A stretch of 64,000 bases of DNA from an uncultured Planctomycetaceae bacterium (GTDB taxonomy: Bacteria > Planctomycetota > Planctomycetia > Planctomycetales > Planctomycetaceae), in NCBI GenBank assembly GCA_943787265.1, contig CALSLT010000008.1:62001-126000 (forward strand), given 5' to 3'. Of the stretch, positions 18,092 to 27,115 are shown in pieces. Every line of letters starts with the position of its first letter. Position 1 is the stretch's first letter. Below the pieces are notes generated by a model. That model was not told where the DNA came from. It saw only the letters and a program-made list of their open reading frames with translations, and ran no database searches. Both the position numbers and the translations under genes were made by a program.

Positions 18092-19696
18092 ATGCACGGA
18101 ATTGGGATCGCAGACTTGATCGAAAACCCGTCATCCTTGAAACGCTCGCTGCTGATTTCGATTTGCCTGACCTGTTCTCTGTCCGCTACCGATTGGTCGC
18201 AGACAATCGCGCAACCGGCGAATCTGGGGGCAAACCGCTACGCCACTCAGCACGATCAGTATGTCATGGCATTTCAAAAATCGCTCGCGAGTCTCATCAA
18301 AGACTGTCAGGCGAAAAACCTTCAGAACGCGGTTGATGAGCTGCTCCCGTGGCAGGCACCCGTTGATGTGGCATCGCTAAGCGACCGAACTCTGCCGCCG
18401 TCGGTCCAGCCAGAAATACCGCTCTCCCTTCCTCAAGACGAACGGCTCTGGCGACTCGAATTTCAGACATTGCGACAGGATATGGCGAAGAATCTCTACT
18501 TACTTTCCAGACGCGTCCTTAACGCCGGAAATCCTCACGCGGCATGGCGACTGATCCACGAAGTTCTCTGGTACGACTCGGACTACGGGCGAGCACGCAC
18601 ACTCCTCGGATATGAGCAGTTTGGCGGTGATTGGGTTACCCCTTTTGCGGCGAAGAAGCAACGTGAGCGTTTTGTCTGGCATGACCGATTCGGCTGGCTG
18701 CCAACGGCCCATGTTGAGCGATACGAAAGCGGCGATCGCTTCTTCCGCAATCGCTGGCGAACCGCTCAACAGGAACAGAACCTGCGGCGTCAGTGGGCGA
18801 ACGCATGGCAAATCGAAACTGACAACTACCTTCTGAAAACCAATGTCGGCCTCGAAGAGGGCGTTGCCCTGGCAAAGAAACTCGAAGTTTTCCATGACTG
18901 GTTTCAGCGAGCGTATCCGGCATTTTTCAACACGCCGGCTCAACTGAAACTTCTGTTCGGTGCTGCTGCCCGACCGCGAAGAGCGAAACGCAAACCGTTC
19001 GTCATTCACTATTACCGAAACAAAGACGAGTACGTCCGACGGCTGATCGGCAAGAATCCGCAGATCGCCATGTCAAACGGAATCTATACTCCAGACGAAC
19101 GGATCTCGCATTTTTTCGTCGACCCAGACAGCGACATTGAGTCGACGACCTACCACGAAGCAACGCATCAGATTCTCTACGAGTTGGATCCTAAACCACG
19201 GCGGATCGCTAATAATGAGCACTTCTGGATTGTCGAAGGATTCGCCTGCTACATCGAATCCTTCCGGCCATTGGAGTCGGGAGTTTCGATCGGCAATCCA
19301 GACTATGTTCGCTTCTACTTCGCCAAAGATATTCTGATCAAAGATGGATTCTTTGTACCGCTCGATCGATTCGCCAGTTTGAGCAAGAACGCGTTTCAAC
19401 ATGCCGTGGACATCAGTGAGCGGTACAGCCAGGCGTCAGGAGTTGTCCACTTCTACATGCACTACAGGGACGGCGTGTACCGCGATGCTCTGATCGACCA
19501 CTTTGCCGCTTTGTATCGCCCGATCGCTCCCGGTCCCCGAATTGGCGGGATGGACTACTTCACCGGCGTTTCTTACGACGAACTCAGCCGGCAGTATCGT
19601 GAGTATATCTCCGGACTGGACAGCGACCCGAATCGACTCGCAGCCGCGAAACAACTCGCTAACGCCCAACGAGCCGCGCGTCGTCAGAAACAGTAG
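18092..19696 (+). CDS. Secreted gluzincin-type metalloprotease-like protein (DUF1570-like)
   Basis: 534 residues. A signal-like hydrophobic stretch at residues 18-31 (RSLLISICLTCSLSA) suggests export. Zinc-site residues: HEATH at 355-359 (HExxH) and Glu382 in FWIVEGFACYIES, the gluzincin third ligand, as in the DUF1570/peptidase MA-like families. The preceding 280 residues are helical and may be substrate-binding or TPR-like. A C-terminal Arg/Ala-rich tail closes the protein. Planctomycete genomes encode many such proteins; substrates are unknown. It is a single transcription unit; the oxidoreductase gene follows after 86 bases. Confidence 0.75.
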   Translation: MHGIGIADLIENPSSLKRSLLISICLTCSLSATDWSQTIAQPANLGANRYATQHDQYVMAFQKSLASLIKDCQAKNLQNAVDELLPWQAPVDVASLSDRTLPPSVQPEIPLSLPQDERLWRLEFQTLRQDMAKNLYLLSRRVLNAGNPHAAWRLIHEVLWYDSDYGRARTLLGYEQFGGDWVTPFAAKKQRERFVWHDRFGWLPTAHVERYESGDRFFRNRWRTAQQEQNLRRQWANAWQIETDNYLLKTNVGLEEGVALAKKLEVFHDWFQRAYPAFFNTPAQLKLLFGAAARPRRAKRKPFVIHYYRNKDEYVRRLIGKNPQIAMSNGIYTPDERISHFFVDPDSDIESTTYHEATHQILYELDPKPRRIANNEHFWIVEGFACYIESFRPLESGVSIGNPDYVRFYFAKDILIKDGFFVPLDRFASLSKNAFQHAVDISERYSQASGVVHFYMHYRDGVYRDALIDHFAALYRPIAPGPRIGGMDYFTGVSYDELSRQYREYISGLDSDPNRLAAAKQLANAQRAARRQKQ

Positions 19697-19782
19697 CCAA
19701 TCGCTTGAAACCTGGCCGGTCCACGCGTAAATGAGTCGTCACGCAACCGCGACAACTCAAACACCGCACAGGACCGACACCG

Positions 19783-20886
19783 ATGAGCGATCAGATCTGC
19801 CGCTGGGGAATCCTTGGAACTGCCGGCATCGCCCGAAAAAACTGGCACTCGATACGCAACTGCGAAAACGCCGCGCTGGTCGCCGTCGCCAGTCGAAGCG
19901 CCGAACGCGCCCAACAGTACATCGACGAGTGTCAGAGTGACGTTTCGCATTCGCCAGCCCCGCGAGCAATTGGCACCTACGAAGAGATGCTCGCCGCGGA
20001 CGACATCGACGCCGTTTACATCCCACTACCGACCGGGATGCGTGCAGAGTGGGTGATTCGAGCCGCCGAAGCCGGCAAGCACGTTGTCTGCGAGAAACCT
20101 TGCGGATTGGACGCAGCCGAAGTGCAGAAGATTCTCGACGCATGCAGTCAGAACGACGTCCAGTTCATGGACGGCGTCATGTTTATGCACAGCCACCGGC
20201 TACTCGCAATCCGTGAAGCACTCAACGACGGAACAAGCGTCGGCGACCTTCGTCGTATCGCAACAGGTTTCAGCTTCTGCGCACCTGACGAGTTCCTGGA
20301 AGGCAACATCCGCGTCAGCAGCCAGCTCGAACCAATGGGCTGCCTCGGAGATCTCGGCTGGTACAACGTCCGATTCACGCTCTGGGTAATGAACTACACG
20401 ATGCCTACATCCGTCAGCGGCCGACTTCTCTCCAGTATTCAAAGTGACGGCAGCGCGGCTCCAACGCCGACTGAATTCTCGGGCGAGCTGTTCTTTGATG
20501 GCGGAGTCTCGGCCAGCTTCTACTGTTCGTTCCTCACCGAGCATCAGCAATGGGCTCACGTCAGCGGCTCGAAGGGGCATCTTCACGTCAACGACTTCGT
20601 CCTGCCGTTCATGGGGCCTGAAGTTGCCTTCGACGTCTCGAACCATCACTTCGACATCAACGAATGCCACTTCAATATGGAGCGGCACACCAGCCGAGTC
20701 GCCGTCAGCGAGTACGCGAACAACCATCCAACTGCACAGGAGACGAATCTGTTTCGCACATTCTCCGCCCAGGTACTCAGCGGCACGACCGATGCGCACT
20801 GGGGCGACATCGCTCTGAAGACACAGCAGGTGCTCGATGCACTGGTTACATCGTCACAAGACGGCGGATCCATCGTCGACCTTTAA
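19783..20886 (+). CDS. Gfo/Idh/MocA-family NAD(P)-dependent oxidoreductase
   Basis: 367 residues. The N-terminal Rossmann fold begins RWGILGTAGIARKNW (GxGxxA-like at residues 9-15), followed by VAVASRSAERAQQY, AVYIPLPTGMRAEWVIRAAEAGKHVVCEKP (catalytic Lys of EKP at about 107) and the C-terminal GFO_IDH_MocA_C domain. No Tat leader, so it is cytoplasmic, unlike many planctomycete paralogues. Likely oxidises or reduces a sugar or inositol hydroxyl. It converges on the RimK-like gene, 45 bases away. Confidence 0.9.
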   Translation: MSDQICRWGILGTAGIARKNWHSIRNCENAALVAVASRSAERAQQYIDECQSDVSHSPAPRAIGTYEEMLAADDIDAVYIPLPTGMRAEWVIRAAEAGKHVVCEKPCGLDAAEVQKILDACSQNDVQFMDGVMFMHSHRLLAIREALNDGTSVGDLRRIATGFSFCAPDEFLEGNIRVSSQLEPMGCLGDLGWYNVRFTLWVMNYTMPTSVSGRLLSSIQSDGSAAPTPTEFSGELFFDGGVSASFYCSFLTEHQQWAHVSGSKGHLHVNDFVLPFMGPEVAFDVSNHHFDINECHFNMERHTSRVAVSEYANNHPTAQETNLFRTFSAQVLSGTTDAHWGDIALKTQQVLDALVTSSQDGGSIVDL

Positions 20887-20931
20887 CACCGACGCCTAAC
20901 GTCAAGAATTACAGAGACTGACCATCCTCGA

Positions 20932-21825
20932 TCAGGATGCCTGCAGGCTGTCGAGCAGACGGCCTGCCACGTCGATATTGTTTGTGCGCGAAAATGCCCG
21001 CCAGCCCGGCACGGCGTTTACCTCGATGACGTAGCATCGCCCCGAGTCGTCATACAAAAGATCGACGCCTGCGATCTTCGCGCCGACAGCCTCAGTCGCC
21101 TGCAAAGCCATTTCGACCTCGGCATCGGTCGCCTGGTGTGTTGCCGTTTGCGCGGAACGTGAGACGTTCGTTCGAAAATCGTTCTCAGAAAACCGCTTCA
21201 TCGCTCCCAGGACTTCACCGTCAAGAACCAGAATGCGGACATCGAAACCGGGATGCCGAATGAACTTCTGGAGATAAAGCACCGCACCGGTTCGCTCCAA
21301 TGTTCGAAAAGTACGAAAAGCAAGATCTGGATCAGTGACTCGGCAAATCCCTCGCCCTTCAGCCCCGAACAACGGCTTAACAACAACGTCGCTACCTAGC
21401 CGTTCAAAGGCTTCCATTGCGGTTTCAGAATCCTGACAGGTAACGGTAGCTGGCACCGGTAAGCCAACAGCTTCGAGTTTCGTCGTCGTCAGAAACTTGT
21501 CGACAGCGCACTCCATCGATCGCGGCGAGTTCACCACTTCCACGCCCGCAGCAGCCAGACGAGCTAGCGCGTCCATGCGAAAGACCACCTGTTCCAGCGA
21601 ACCGGGCGGCATTGTCCTGACAATGACCGCATCGAAACTGCTCAGGTCATACTCAGCACTCGAAACAATCGTCCGCCCCGAGGATGCCAACTCGCCACAC
21701 GACGCGGCGACCAACGGAAAATCTACACGAACGCATTCACGTCCTCGTTCAGCGGCAGCACGAGCAAGGTCAGCTCCGTACCAGCTTCCTTCGTTGCCCA
21801 GGATTCCAATTTTCACGCGACGCAA
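20932..21825 (-). CDS. RimK-type ATP-grasp ligase of the tetrahydromethanopterin gene set
   Basis: 297 residues of the RimK/alpha-L-glutamate ligase ATP-grasp family: pre-ATP-grasp domain (KIGILGNEGSWYGADLARAA), VVNSPRSMECAVDKFLTT, VVKPLFGAEGRGICRV (ATP loop), RHPGFDVRILVLDGEVLGAMKR, and metal ligands in GVDLLYDDSGRCYVIEVNAVPGW. It lies 42 bases downstream of mch on the same strand. RimK-like genes accompany mch in bacterial H4MPT-dependent C1 clusters and are related to the glutamate ligase MptN, so glutamylation of the H4MPT cofactor is the best inference. Ribosomal protein S6 modification is the less likely alternative. Confidence 0.8.
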   Translation of the reverse strand: MRRVKIGILGNEGSWYGADLARAAAERGRECVRVDFPLVAASCGELASSGRTIVSSAEYDLSSFDAVIVRTMPPGSLEQVVFRMDALARLAAAGVEVVNSPRSMECAVDKFLTTTKLEAVGLPVPATVTCQDSETAMEAFERLGSDVVVKPLFGAEGRGICRVTDPDLAFRTFRTLERTGAVLYLQKFIRHPGFDVRILVLDGEVLGAMKRFSENDFRTNVSRSAQTATHQATDAEVEMALQATEAVGAKIAGVDLLYDDSGRCYVIEVNAVPGWRAFSRTNNIDVAGRLLDSLQAS

Positions 21826-21867
21826 CTCCCGACAGGACCAACCACTGGCAATGCCAACTGGCCCGTA

Positions 21868-22854
21868 TCAAACACCGAACGACTTTCGCAGAATCGGCGG
21901 TGCAATTTCACCAAAGCAAAACATGCTGCCGGTCTCGATGTTGTGAAAAGCGATCTCGGCCGGACTGAAGAGCATTGGATCGATCTTGTAGAAGTCGTGG
22001 TCGGCTTCCCGAAAAATATCAATGAACGGCTTGCCGTACCCACCGGCCGAGGAAGACGGAACTTTGGGACCGATTTCCTCAAGCGATGCATCATCGCCGG
22101 TCACCCAAAGCGTGACTCTTCCGCCGTACAGGATTGCGTCGTTCGTTCGACCAATTCCAGCAAGGTCATCTTTTGCAACGGGAGGCAACGGTGCCGCCCC
22201 GAACCCGCTGACGATTCGTCGGACATCAAACCCAAGTTCGAACAATTTATGCAATGAAGTTTCAACCGACCGCGCGACAACCTGCAGCGTTCCGGCCAGG
22301 CTAGCCGTCGGCGCCACTGCCAATGTCACACCACCTGGCTCCACGCAGCAACGCTCTGCGAGATACTCAACCACTGAGTCGCCCGGCAAAGACGAAGCTT
22401 CCAGAACTCCAGCAACAGCGTCGGGCAACTCATTCCACCGCAGTTTCTCAAACAACTCTTCTCGAGCCGCCGCCGCGCGCATCGGCCCTGACCCCATCCC
22501 AAAGTAATCGTCGACCGAAACTCGCCATCCCGCATACTGACTCAGCAGGCACGCCTCGACTGGACGGTCAGTTTGCACCTGCACAGTCGGCACTCCGATG
22601 CCGTCAACTTCCCCTGGAACCAACGAAACGTCGCCAAGCCCTGCCATGCACAACTTCGCCAGCAGAGTTCCGGCCTGAAGACTTCCGCAAACCTCGACGC
22701 CAAAATCCAAAACACGAGCGCCTGACGGCAACACAGCTTCGGAAACGCCAAGATGCTCAAAGCGACTTGAGCTCTGCTCGCGATGCAACTGCTCAAAAGC
22801 CATCGCATTGAGATTCACTCCATTTCTGGAATCAGCTGCAGCCTGGTCGCTCAT
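21868..22854 (-). CDS. mch: Methenyltetrahydromethanopterin cyclohydrolase
   Basis: 328 residues, the normal length of Mch. Diagnostic strings: NAMAFEQL, GARVLDFGVEVCGSLQAGTLLAKLCMAGLGDV (shown only in part by family consensus), DYFGMGSGPMRAAA, AVAPTASLAGTLQVVARSVET and ILYGGRVTLWV. It interconverts methenyl-H4MPT and formyl-H4MPT in the cytoplasm, a step of formaldehyde oxidation. Planctomycetes are a known bacterial group with this archaeal-type C1 pathway. The RimK-like ligase follows; other pathway genes (fae, mtdB, fhc) are not in the window. ATG preceded by a weak ribosome site. Confidence 0.95.
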   Translation of the reverse strand: MSDQAAADSRNGVNLNAMAFEQLHREQSSSRFEHLGVSEAVLPSGARVLDFGVEVCGSLQAGTLLAKLCMAGLGDVSLVPGEVDGIGVPTVQVQTDRPVEACLLSQYAGWRVSVDDYFGMGSGPMRAAAAREELFEKLRWNELPDAVAGVLEASSLPGDSVVEYLAERCCVEPGGVTLAVAPTASLAGTLQVVARSVETSLHKLFELGFDVRRIVSGFGAAPLPPVAKDDLAGIGRTNDAILYGGRVTLWVTGDDASLEEIGPKVPSSSAGGYGKPFIDIFREADHDFYKIDPMLFSPAEIAFHNIETGSMFCFGEIAPPILRKSFGV

Positions 22855-22966
22855 TTAAAAATCCATTCGGAGAGTCACAAGAATCTATGGCCACTAACAA
22901 TCAAACTGGGATTATTCCGCGCCACGTTTGCGACCGCAACGTGACGGGCGCCATCCCAAACGCTGC

Positions 22967-24265
22967 TCACTTATCGTCATGAACGAGCTGAGCTGCCAAC
23001 TCCATCGCCTCGGCGGCCTCTGAAATCTGCAGATCCAACTGAGCGTCTCGCACACGATCAAGCAGCTCTTTGAATTTTGGACCTGGGCGAAAACCAGCTT
23101 TGATCAGGTCGTCACCAGAGATCAGCGGTGAAGGGTCAAGTACCTCTCGATCGGTGTTTTTCAGATACTGCTCGCAGAAGTCAGCGTCCGCAGGGGGTTC
23201 GCTTTCTGCCAACGTCCGCGCACGAACTAATGCGATCAAATCCGGAGCACGCGTGTTCGCCAGAATTCGTTTCAGGCGAGACAGCGGCAGGTCCGCGGCG
23301 TTATCCAGCGATCGTCGCTGACTCAATAACCAGGCCGTGGCATCAATTTCGTGATTCGAAAGTTTCAGCCTGCGCCCAACGACTTCTGCCAGCCTAAAAT
23401 CATTCGTTCCCGCCTCCTTTGCCGCTCCAATTACTGAATCAAGAAGCAGTCCAAACGCGAGTGCAAAGTCCGGTTTGACCAATGAAGCGAGGCCGTTCTG
23501 AAGTCGAGTCCAACTGTCTCGATCACTGACTACCGCTTCCAGTTCGGGAATGATTCGCAGTAGCAGACCCACATCGTGGCAAAGTTCGATCGCTCGGCTG
23601 CGATGCGAATCGACCAGCATTCGACGCAACTCTTGAGCGACCCGCTCGGCACTCACGACTGAAATCTGATCGGACATTGATCGAACGGCATCGGCGGTGG
23701 CGACGTCCAACTCGAAGTCAAACGTCGCCGCAAACCGGACAGCACGCAACATCCGAAGTTTGTCTTCTTCCATACGTGCGTGTGGGTCGCCGATTGCCCG
23801 CAAAACGCCAGCCGCGAGATCCTGCTCGCCACCGACGAAATCCATCACCTCTTTCTTGAGTGGGTCATAGAACATTCCGTTGATCGTGAAGTCGCGTCTC
23901 TGGGCATCTTCCTCGGGCGAACTGAACACCACAGATTCTGGACGGCGGCCGTCGAGATAATTGCCGTCTGTTCGGAACGTGGCCACTTCTACTTGACCAG
24001 CAGACTTAGGGCCGAGAACAACAATGACTCCAAAGCTCTCACCGACACTGAGCGTTCTGCGTTTCCCGAACACTTCGCGAACCTGCTCAGGTCGAGCACT
24101 GGTGGCGACGTCGTAGTCCTTGGGCTCTCGCCCGACCAGTAAATCGCGCACGCAGCCACCGGCCCACAGCGCCGTAAATCCAGCATCAGTCAGTTGCCGC
24201 ACGACCTGCTCGGCAAAGTCTCGCTGTGAAATCGTCACTTCAATCCGCTCCTCGTTGCCAGCCAC
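22967..24265 (-). CDS. cca: CCA tRNA nucleotidyltransferase / poly(A) polymerase family
   Basis: 432 residues of class II nucleotidyltransferase type. The head has AGGCVRDLLVGREPKDYDVAT (motif with the two catalytic Asp residues in DYD), ESFGVIVV, VATFRTDGNYLDGRRPESV and EDAQRRDFTINGMFYDP; the neck has EEDKLRMLRAVRFAA (ERxxxE-like). Expected to add or repair the 3' CCA of tRNAs; PcnB-type activity cannot be excluded. It begins 12 bases after the end of the BRCT-MerR-TPR gene on the same strand, so the two are probably co-transcribed. Confidence 0.92.
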   Translation of the reverse strand: MAGNEERIEVTISQRDFAEQVVRQLTDAGFTALWAGGCVRDLLVGREPKDYDVATSARPEQVREVFGKRRTLSVGESFGVIVVLGPKSAGQVEVATFRTDGNYLDGRRPESVVFSSPEEDAQRRDFTINGMFYDPLKKEVMDFVGGEQDLAAGVLRAIGDPHARMEEDKLRMLRAVRFAATFDFELDVATADAVRSMSDQISVVSAERVAQELRRMLVDSHRSRAIELCHDVGLLLRIIPELEAVVSDRDSWTRLQNGLASLVKPDFALAFGLLLDSVIGAAKEAGTNDFRLAEVVGRRLKLSNHEIDATAWLLSQRRSLDNAADLPLSRLKRILANTRAPDLIALVRARTLAESEPPADADFCEQYLKNTDREVLDPSPLISGDDLIKAGFRPGPKFKELLDRVRDAQLDLQISEAAEAMELAAQLVHDDK

Positions 24266-24277
24266 ATTCAGCCATCG

Positions 24278-25609
24278 TCAGACAAACTCGTCTTCACTGT
24301 GTGTAACCTGATCGACGACTTCCGATGACGCAGCACTGACAGCTTCCAACCGCTCCATGACGGCGGCCGCCCACGGACCGTCCTGATCAAAATCCAGATA
24401 CTGCTTCCACAGCACAACGGCCTCATCGTTTCGGCTGAGTTCCGACAACACAGTCGCCTTGTGATAGACCGCGTCGGGATAATCCGCGTGGCAGGTCAGT
24501 GCGATGTCGAATGCTTCGATCGCGGCTTGTGAATCTCCAGTTTCAAACCGCAAACAGCCCAGTTGGGTCCACGCCTCGATGTATTCGTGATCCAGTTCGA
24601 CCGCGACATGATACCTCTCCATCGCCCCGCCGACGTTTCCTCTTCGGTAGAGTGCCGAGGCGAGATAAAAATGAATCTCCGCGTCGTCCGGGCAAAGCAT
24701 CAAGGCCATCCGAAATGCCTCGACCGCTTCCGCAGTTTCATCATCACCCAGCAGGCCGCAGCCGTGGTCAAACCATTCTTCCGCATTCCAGTTCGCAGGC
24801 GTCGTCTCTGAGACGACACCGAAAGTCGGAATCGGGATCGTGCCTGGAGCCTCACTCCCACCTGATTGGGCAGATTCTTCACTGTCAGAATCGGAAGAGC
24901 TGGCCAATCCGTCCATCGGCTCCGGATCAAAGTCCAGCACTCGTTGCCCCGTCCGAGCTTCCACCAGACCATTGCCGTCTCGAAAAACGACTCGCGAATC
25001 ACGAGCGAGAATCTCCAACTGGGCCAACGGGCGATCGACCGACGGCAAGAGCTGCCTCAACCCGCTGAGGCTTTGCTCGATCCGGTCCCGCGGGATTCCC
25101 GACTTGAGCATCTCCTGCAAACGCCGAACGGCCGCGACTTCCTGAAAATCAAAATACGGTAGCCGGTAAACTCGCTGCACAGGCTCGATGAGGCCCAACC
25201 GTTCCCAGCGACGCACAACCCCAACCGGAATATCAAGTTTTTGCTGAAGCATCGCTGGCGTAAACAGGCGATGCACGTCCCGCTCGCGATGTTCAAGCCC
25301 GAGCAACCGTAGCCACTCAGACTCCTTCAGAATCTGCAACGGCACGCCTGAGTTGATCAGGTCCACAGCTTGTTCGACCTTGACCGAAGCCTTGCCTTCC
25401 TCGTCCAGTGGCCAGCCTTCTTCGCCAACGACGAGCATCGTCACCTGGCCGCTCACGTGAACAGCCGACGCTCCACCATTTTCCTCAACAAGGTCATACG
25501 CCTGACGGTGGGTCATCGACGCAAGAATCCCTGTAAAAGCTACCTTTTCACCCTGCAGGCAAGGCGAGCTTTCAAGGTCAGGTGGTAGTAGTTCGTCGTC
25601 GTCGGACAT
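24278..25609 (-). CDS. BRCT - MerR-type helix-turn-helix - TPR fusion protein
   Basis: 443 residues with three modules. Residues about 15-105 look like a BRCT domain (GEKVAFTGILASMTHRQAYDLVEENGG is the classical BRCT start, with VTMLVVGEEGW). Residues about 113-180 form a MerR-family winged HTH (FTPAMLQQKLDIPVGVVRRWERLGLIEPV). After an acidic Ser-rich linker (about 235-260), residues 280-420 contain three to four TPRs (EEWFDHGCGLLGDDETAEAVEAF, AEIHFYLASALYRRGNVGGAM, IEAWTQLGCLRFETGDSQAAI). No enzyme site. It is upstream of cca by 12 bases. A DNA-binding regulator linked to DNA or tRNA metabolism is plausible; the function is unknown. Confidence 0.85.
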   Translation of the reverse strand: MSDDDELLPPDLESSPCLQGEKVAFTGILASMTHRQAYDLVEENGGASAVHVSGQVTMLVVGEEGWPLDEEGKASVKVEQAVDLINSGVPLQILKESEWLRLLGLEHRERDVHRLFTPAMLQQKLDIPVGVVRRWERLGLIEPVQRVYRLPYFDFQEVAAVRRLQEMLKSGIPRDRIEQSLSGLRQLLPSVDRPLAQLEILARDSRVVFRDGNGLVEARTGQRVLDFDPEPMDGLASSSDSDSEESAQSGGSEAPGTIPIPTFGVVSETTPANWNAEEWFDHGCGLLGDDETAEAVEAFRMALMLCPDDAEIHFYLASALYRRGNVGGAMERYHVAVELDHEYIEAWTQLGCLRFETGDSQAAIEAFDIALTCHADYPDAVYHKATVLSELSRNDEAVVLWKQYLDFDQDGPWAAAVMERLEAVSAASSEVVDQVTHSEDEFV

Positions 25610-25694
25610 CTTCGCGTGTCAATGTGTGGGTTCGAGCTGGTCAGCTTGTGGCCGCGATGATGACCATTCGAAGTAGCCATCACAACCACGTGAC

Positions 25695-27068
25695 TCAGCT
25701 TCCGACGACCGCGACACGAAGGTCCATGACGTTCGTATGAGTCGGGCCGGTTTTCAGGAGCCCGCCCGCCTGATCAAAAAACTCGTACGAATTATTGATC
25801 GCCAGGAAGTCGGCAGGCTGCAGACCAATCCGCCGCGCTTCATCGATCACAAACGAGTTGAGAAACGCACCCGCAGCATCGGTGGGGCCGTCTTCACCGT
25901 CAGTCCCGCCGGACAGAATCGCCAAATTGTCGGCCCCGTCTTCCCAAAGTCTCTGGCAGGCAGCAAGAACCAGCTCCTGATTCCGGCCACCTTTCCGTGC
26001 AAGATTCGTCTCCGCAAGCTGAACGACCGGCTCGCCGCCGCTGATCACACAAACGGGCCTCTCAGCAACTTCGTCCTTCCGAATCGCCAGACACGAATCA
26101 GCGAGATCACGCCCAACTTTCGCAGCAACACCGGCCATGCCACATCCTTGATTGACGACGCGATAGCCAAGCTCGCCCGCCTTGGCAGCAGCAGCGCGTA
26201 CAGCAACCTCATTATTCCCAATCACAAGATTACGCACCTGTTCGCTGTCGATGCGAGGCTGCCGACCTGCTTCGGGAACATCGCGACGCAGCCAGTGCAG
26301 AATACTCGGCGGCACGTCGGCGGTGTTGCGGACAATGCGGCTAACAATCTCCAAGGCTTCTGCCGAAGTCGACGAATCATCCACGGTCGGTCCGGACGCA
26401 ATTACGTCGAGCGGATCGCCGATGACGTCGGAAATGACCAGAGTCACCATGCGGCCAGCATGACCGGCACGTGCCAATCCACCGCCCTTGATCTGTGAAA
26501 GCTGTTTCCTCACACAGTTCAGTTCGTTGATGGTCGCCCCGCCGCGCATCAGCAATTGCGTGATGGTCTGCTTGTCCTGCAAAGAGATCCCATCCACGGG
26601 TGCTGGCAGTAAGGCGCTTCCTCCGCCCGATAACACAACCAGGCAGAGATCCGATTCTTCAAGGCTCTGAACCAGCTCAAGGATTCTCTGGGAGCCTTCA
26701 ACGCCTTCTCCGGTCGGTTCATTCACGCCAGCGGGGCGAGCTGCATGCAAACGTATCCTCGATAGCGGCCGGACACAGTCAGCAGGAACGTTCACCCACC
26801 CGAGAAATTTACAAGTTGCATCGGCACTCCTCAGAACTTCAACCGAAAGGATTTCTTCCAGTGCCTCGGCCATGCCAGCGCCGGCCTTTCCGGCTCCCAC
26901 CACCACAATCCGTGATAATTGTCGGAGATCGACACTCACCCCATCGATTGTCAGACGATGACCAGACACGGAGACAACATCTTTAACCAGCTTCCCAGAA
27001 TCGACCGCGTCAACTCCGGCCTGCCAAATCTGCTTTGCATGTTCAGTGAGGTCGCAAAAATTGGCCAT
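25695..27068 (-). CDS. Glycerate 2-kinase (MOFRL/DUF4147 family)
   Basis: 457 residues from ATG 27068 (a TTG three bases earlier is in frame). The family features are clear: IVVVGAGKAGAGMAEALEEIL, VLSGGGSALLPAPVDGISL, INELNCVRKQLSQIKGGGLA, VISDVIGDPLDVIASGPTV, CVISGGEPVV, GGRNQELVLA and the C-terminal MOFRL motif LSGGTDGEDGPTDAAGAF. It phosphorylates D-glycerate to 2-phosphoglycerate in the cytoplasm. It lies 47 bases after recQ on the same strand, at the end of a dxr-rseP-recQ-gck run; there is no obvious metabolic link to those genes. Confidence 0.9.
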   Translation of the reverse strand: MANFCDLTEHAKQIWQAGVDAVDSGKLVKDVVSVSGHRLTIDGVSVDLRQLSRIVVVGAGKAGAGMAEALEEILSVEVLRSADATCKFLGWVNVPADCVRPLSRIRLHAARPAGVNEPTGEGVEGSQRILELVQSLEESDLCLVVLSGGGSALLPAPVDGISLQDKQTITQLLMRGGATINELNCVRKQLSQIKGGGLARAGHAGRMVTLVISDVIGDPLDVIASGPTVDDSSTSAEALEIVSRIVRNTADVPPSILHWLRRDVPEAGRQPRIDSEQVRNLVIGNNEVAVRAAAAKAGELGYRVVNQGCGMAGVAAKVGRDLADSCLAIRKDEVAERPVCVISGGEPVVQLAETNLARKGGRNQELVLAACQRLWEDGADNLAILSGGTDGEDGPTDAAGAFLNSFVIDEARRIGLQPADFLAINNSYEFFDQAGGLLKTGPTHTNVMDLRVAVVGS

Positions 27069-27115
27069 CAATACAACTGGTCCTGATCAGCGACGAAAGT
27101 GACTCGGCGTGAAAC

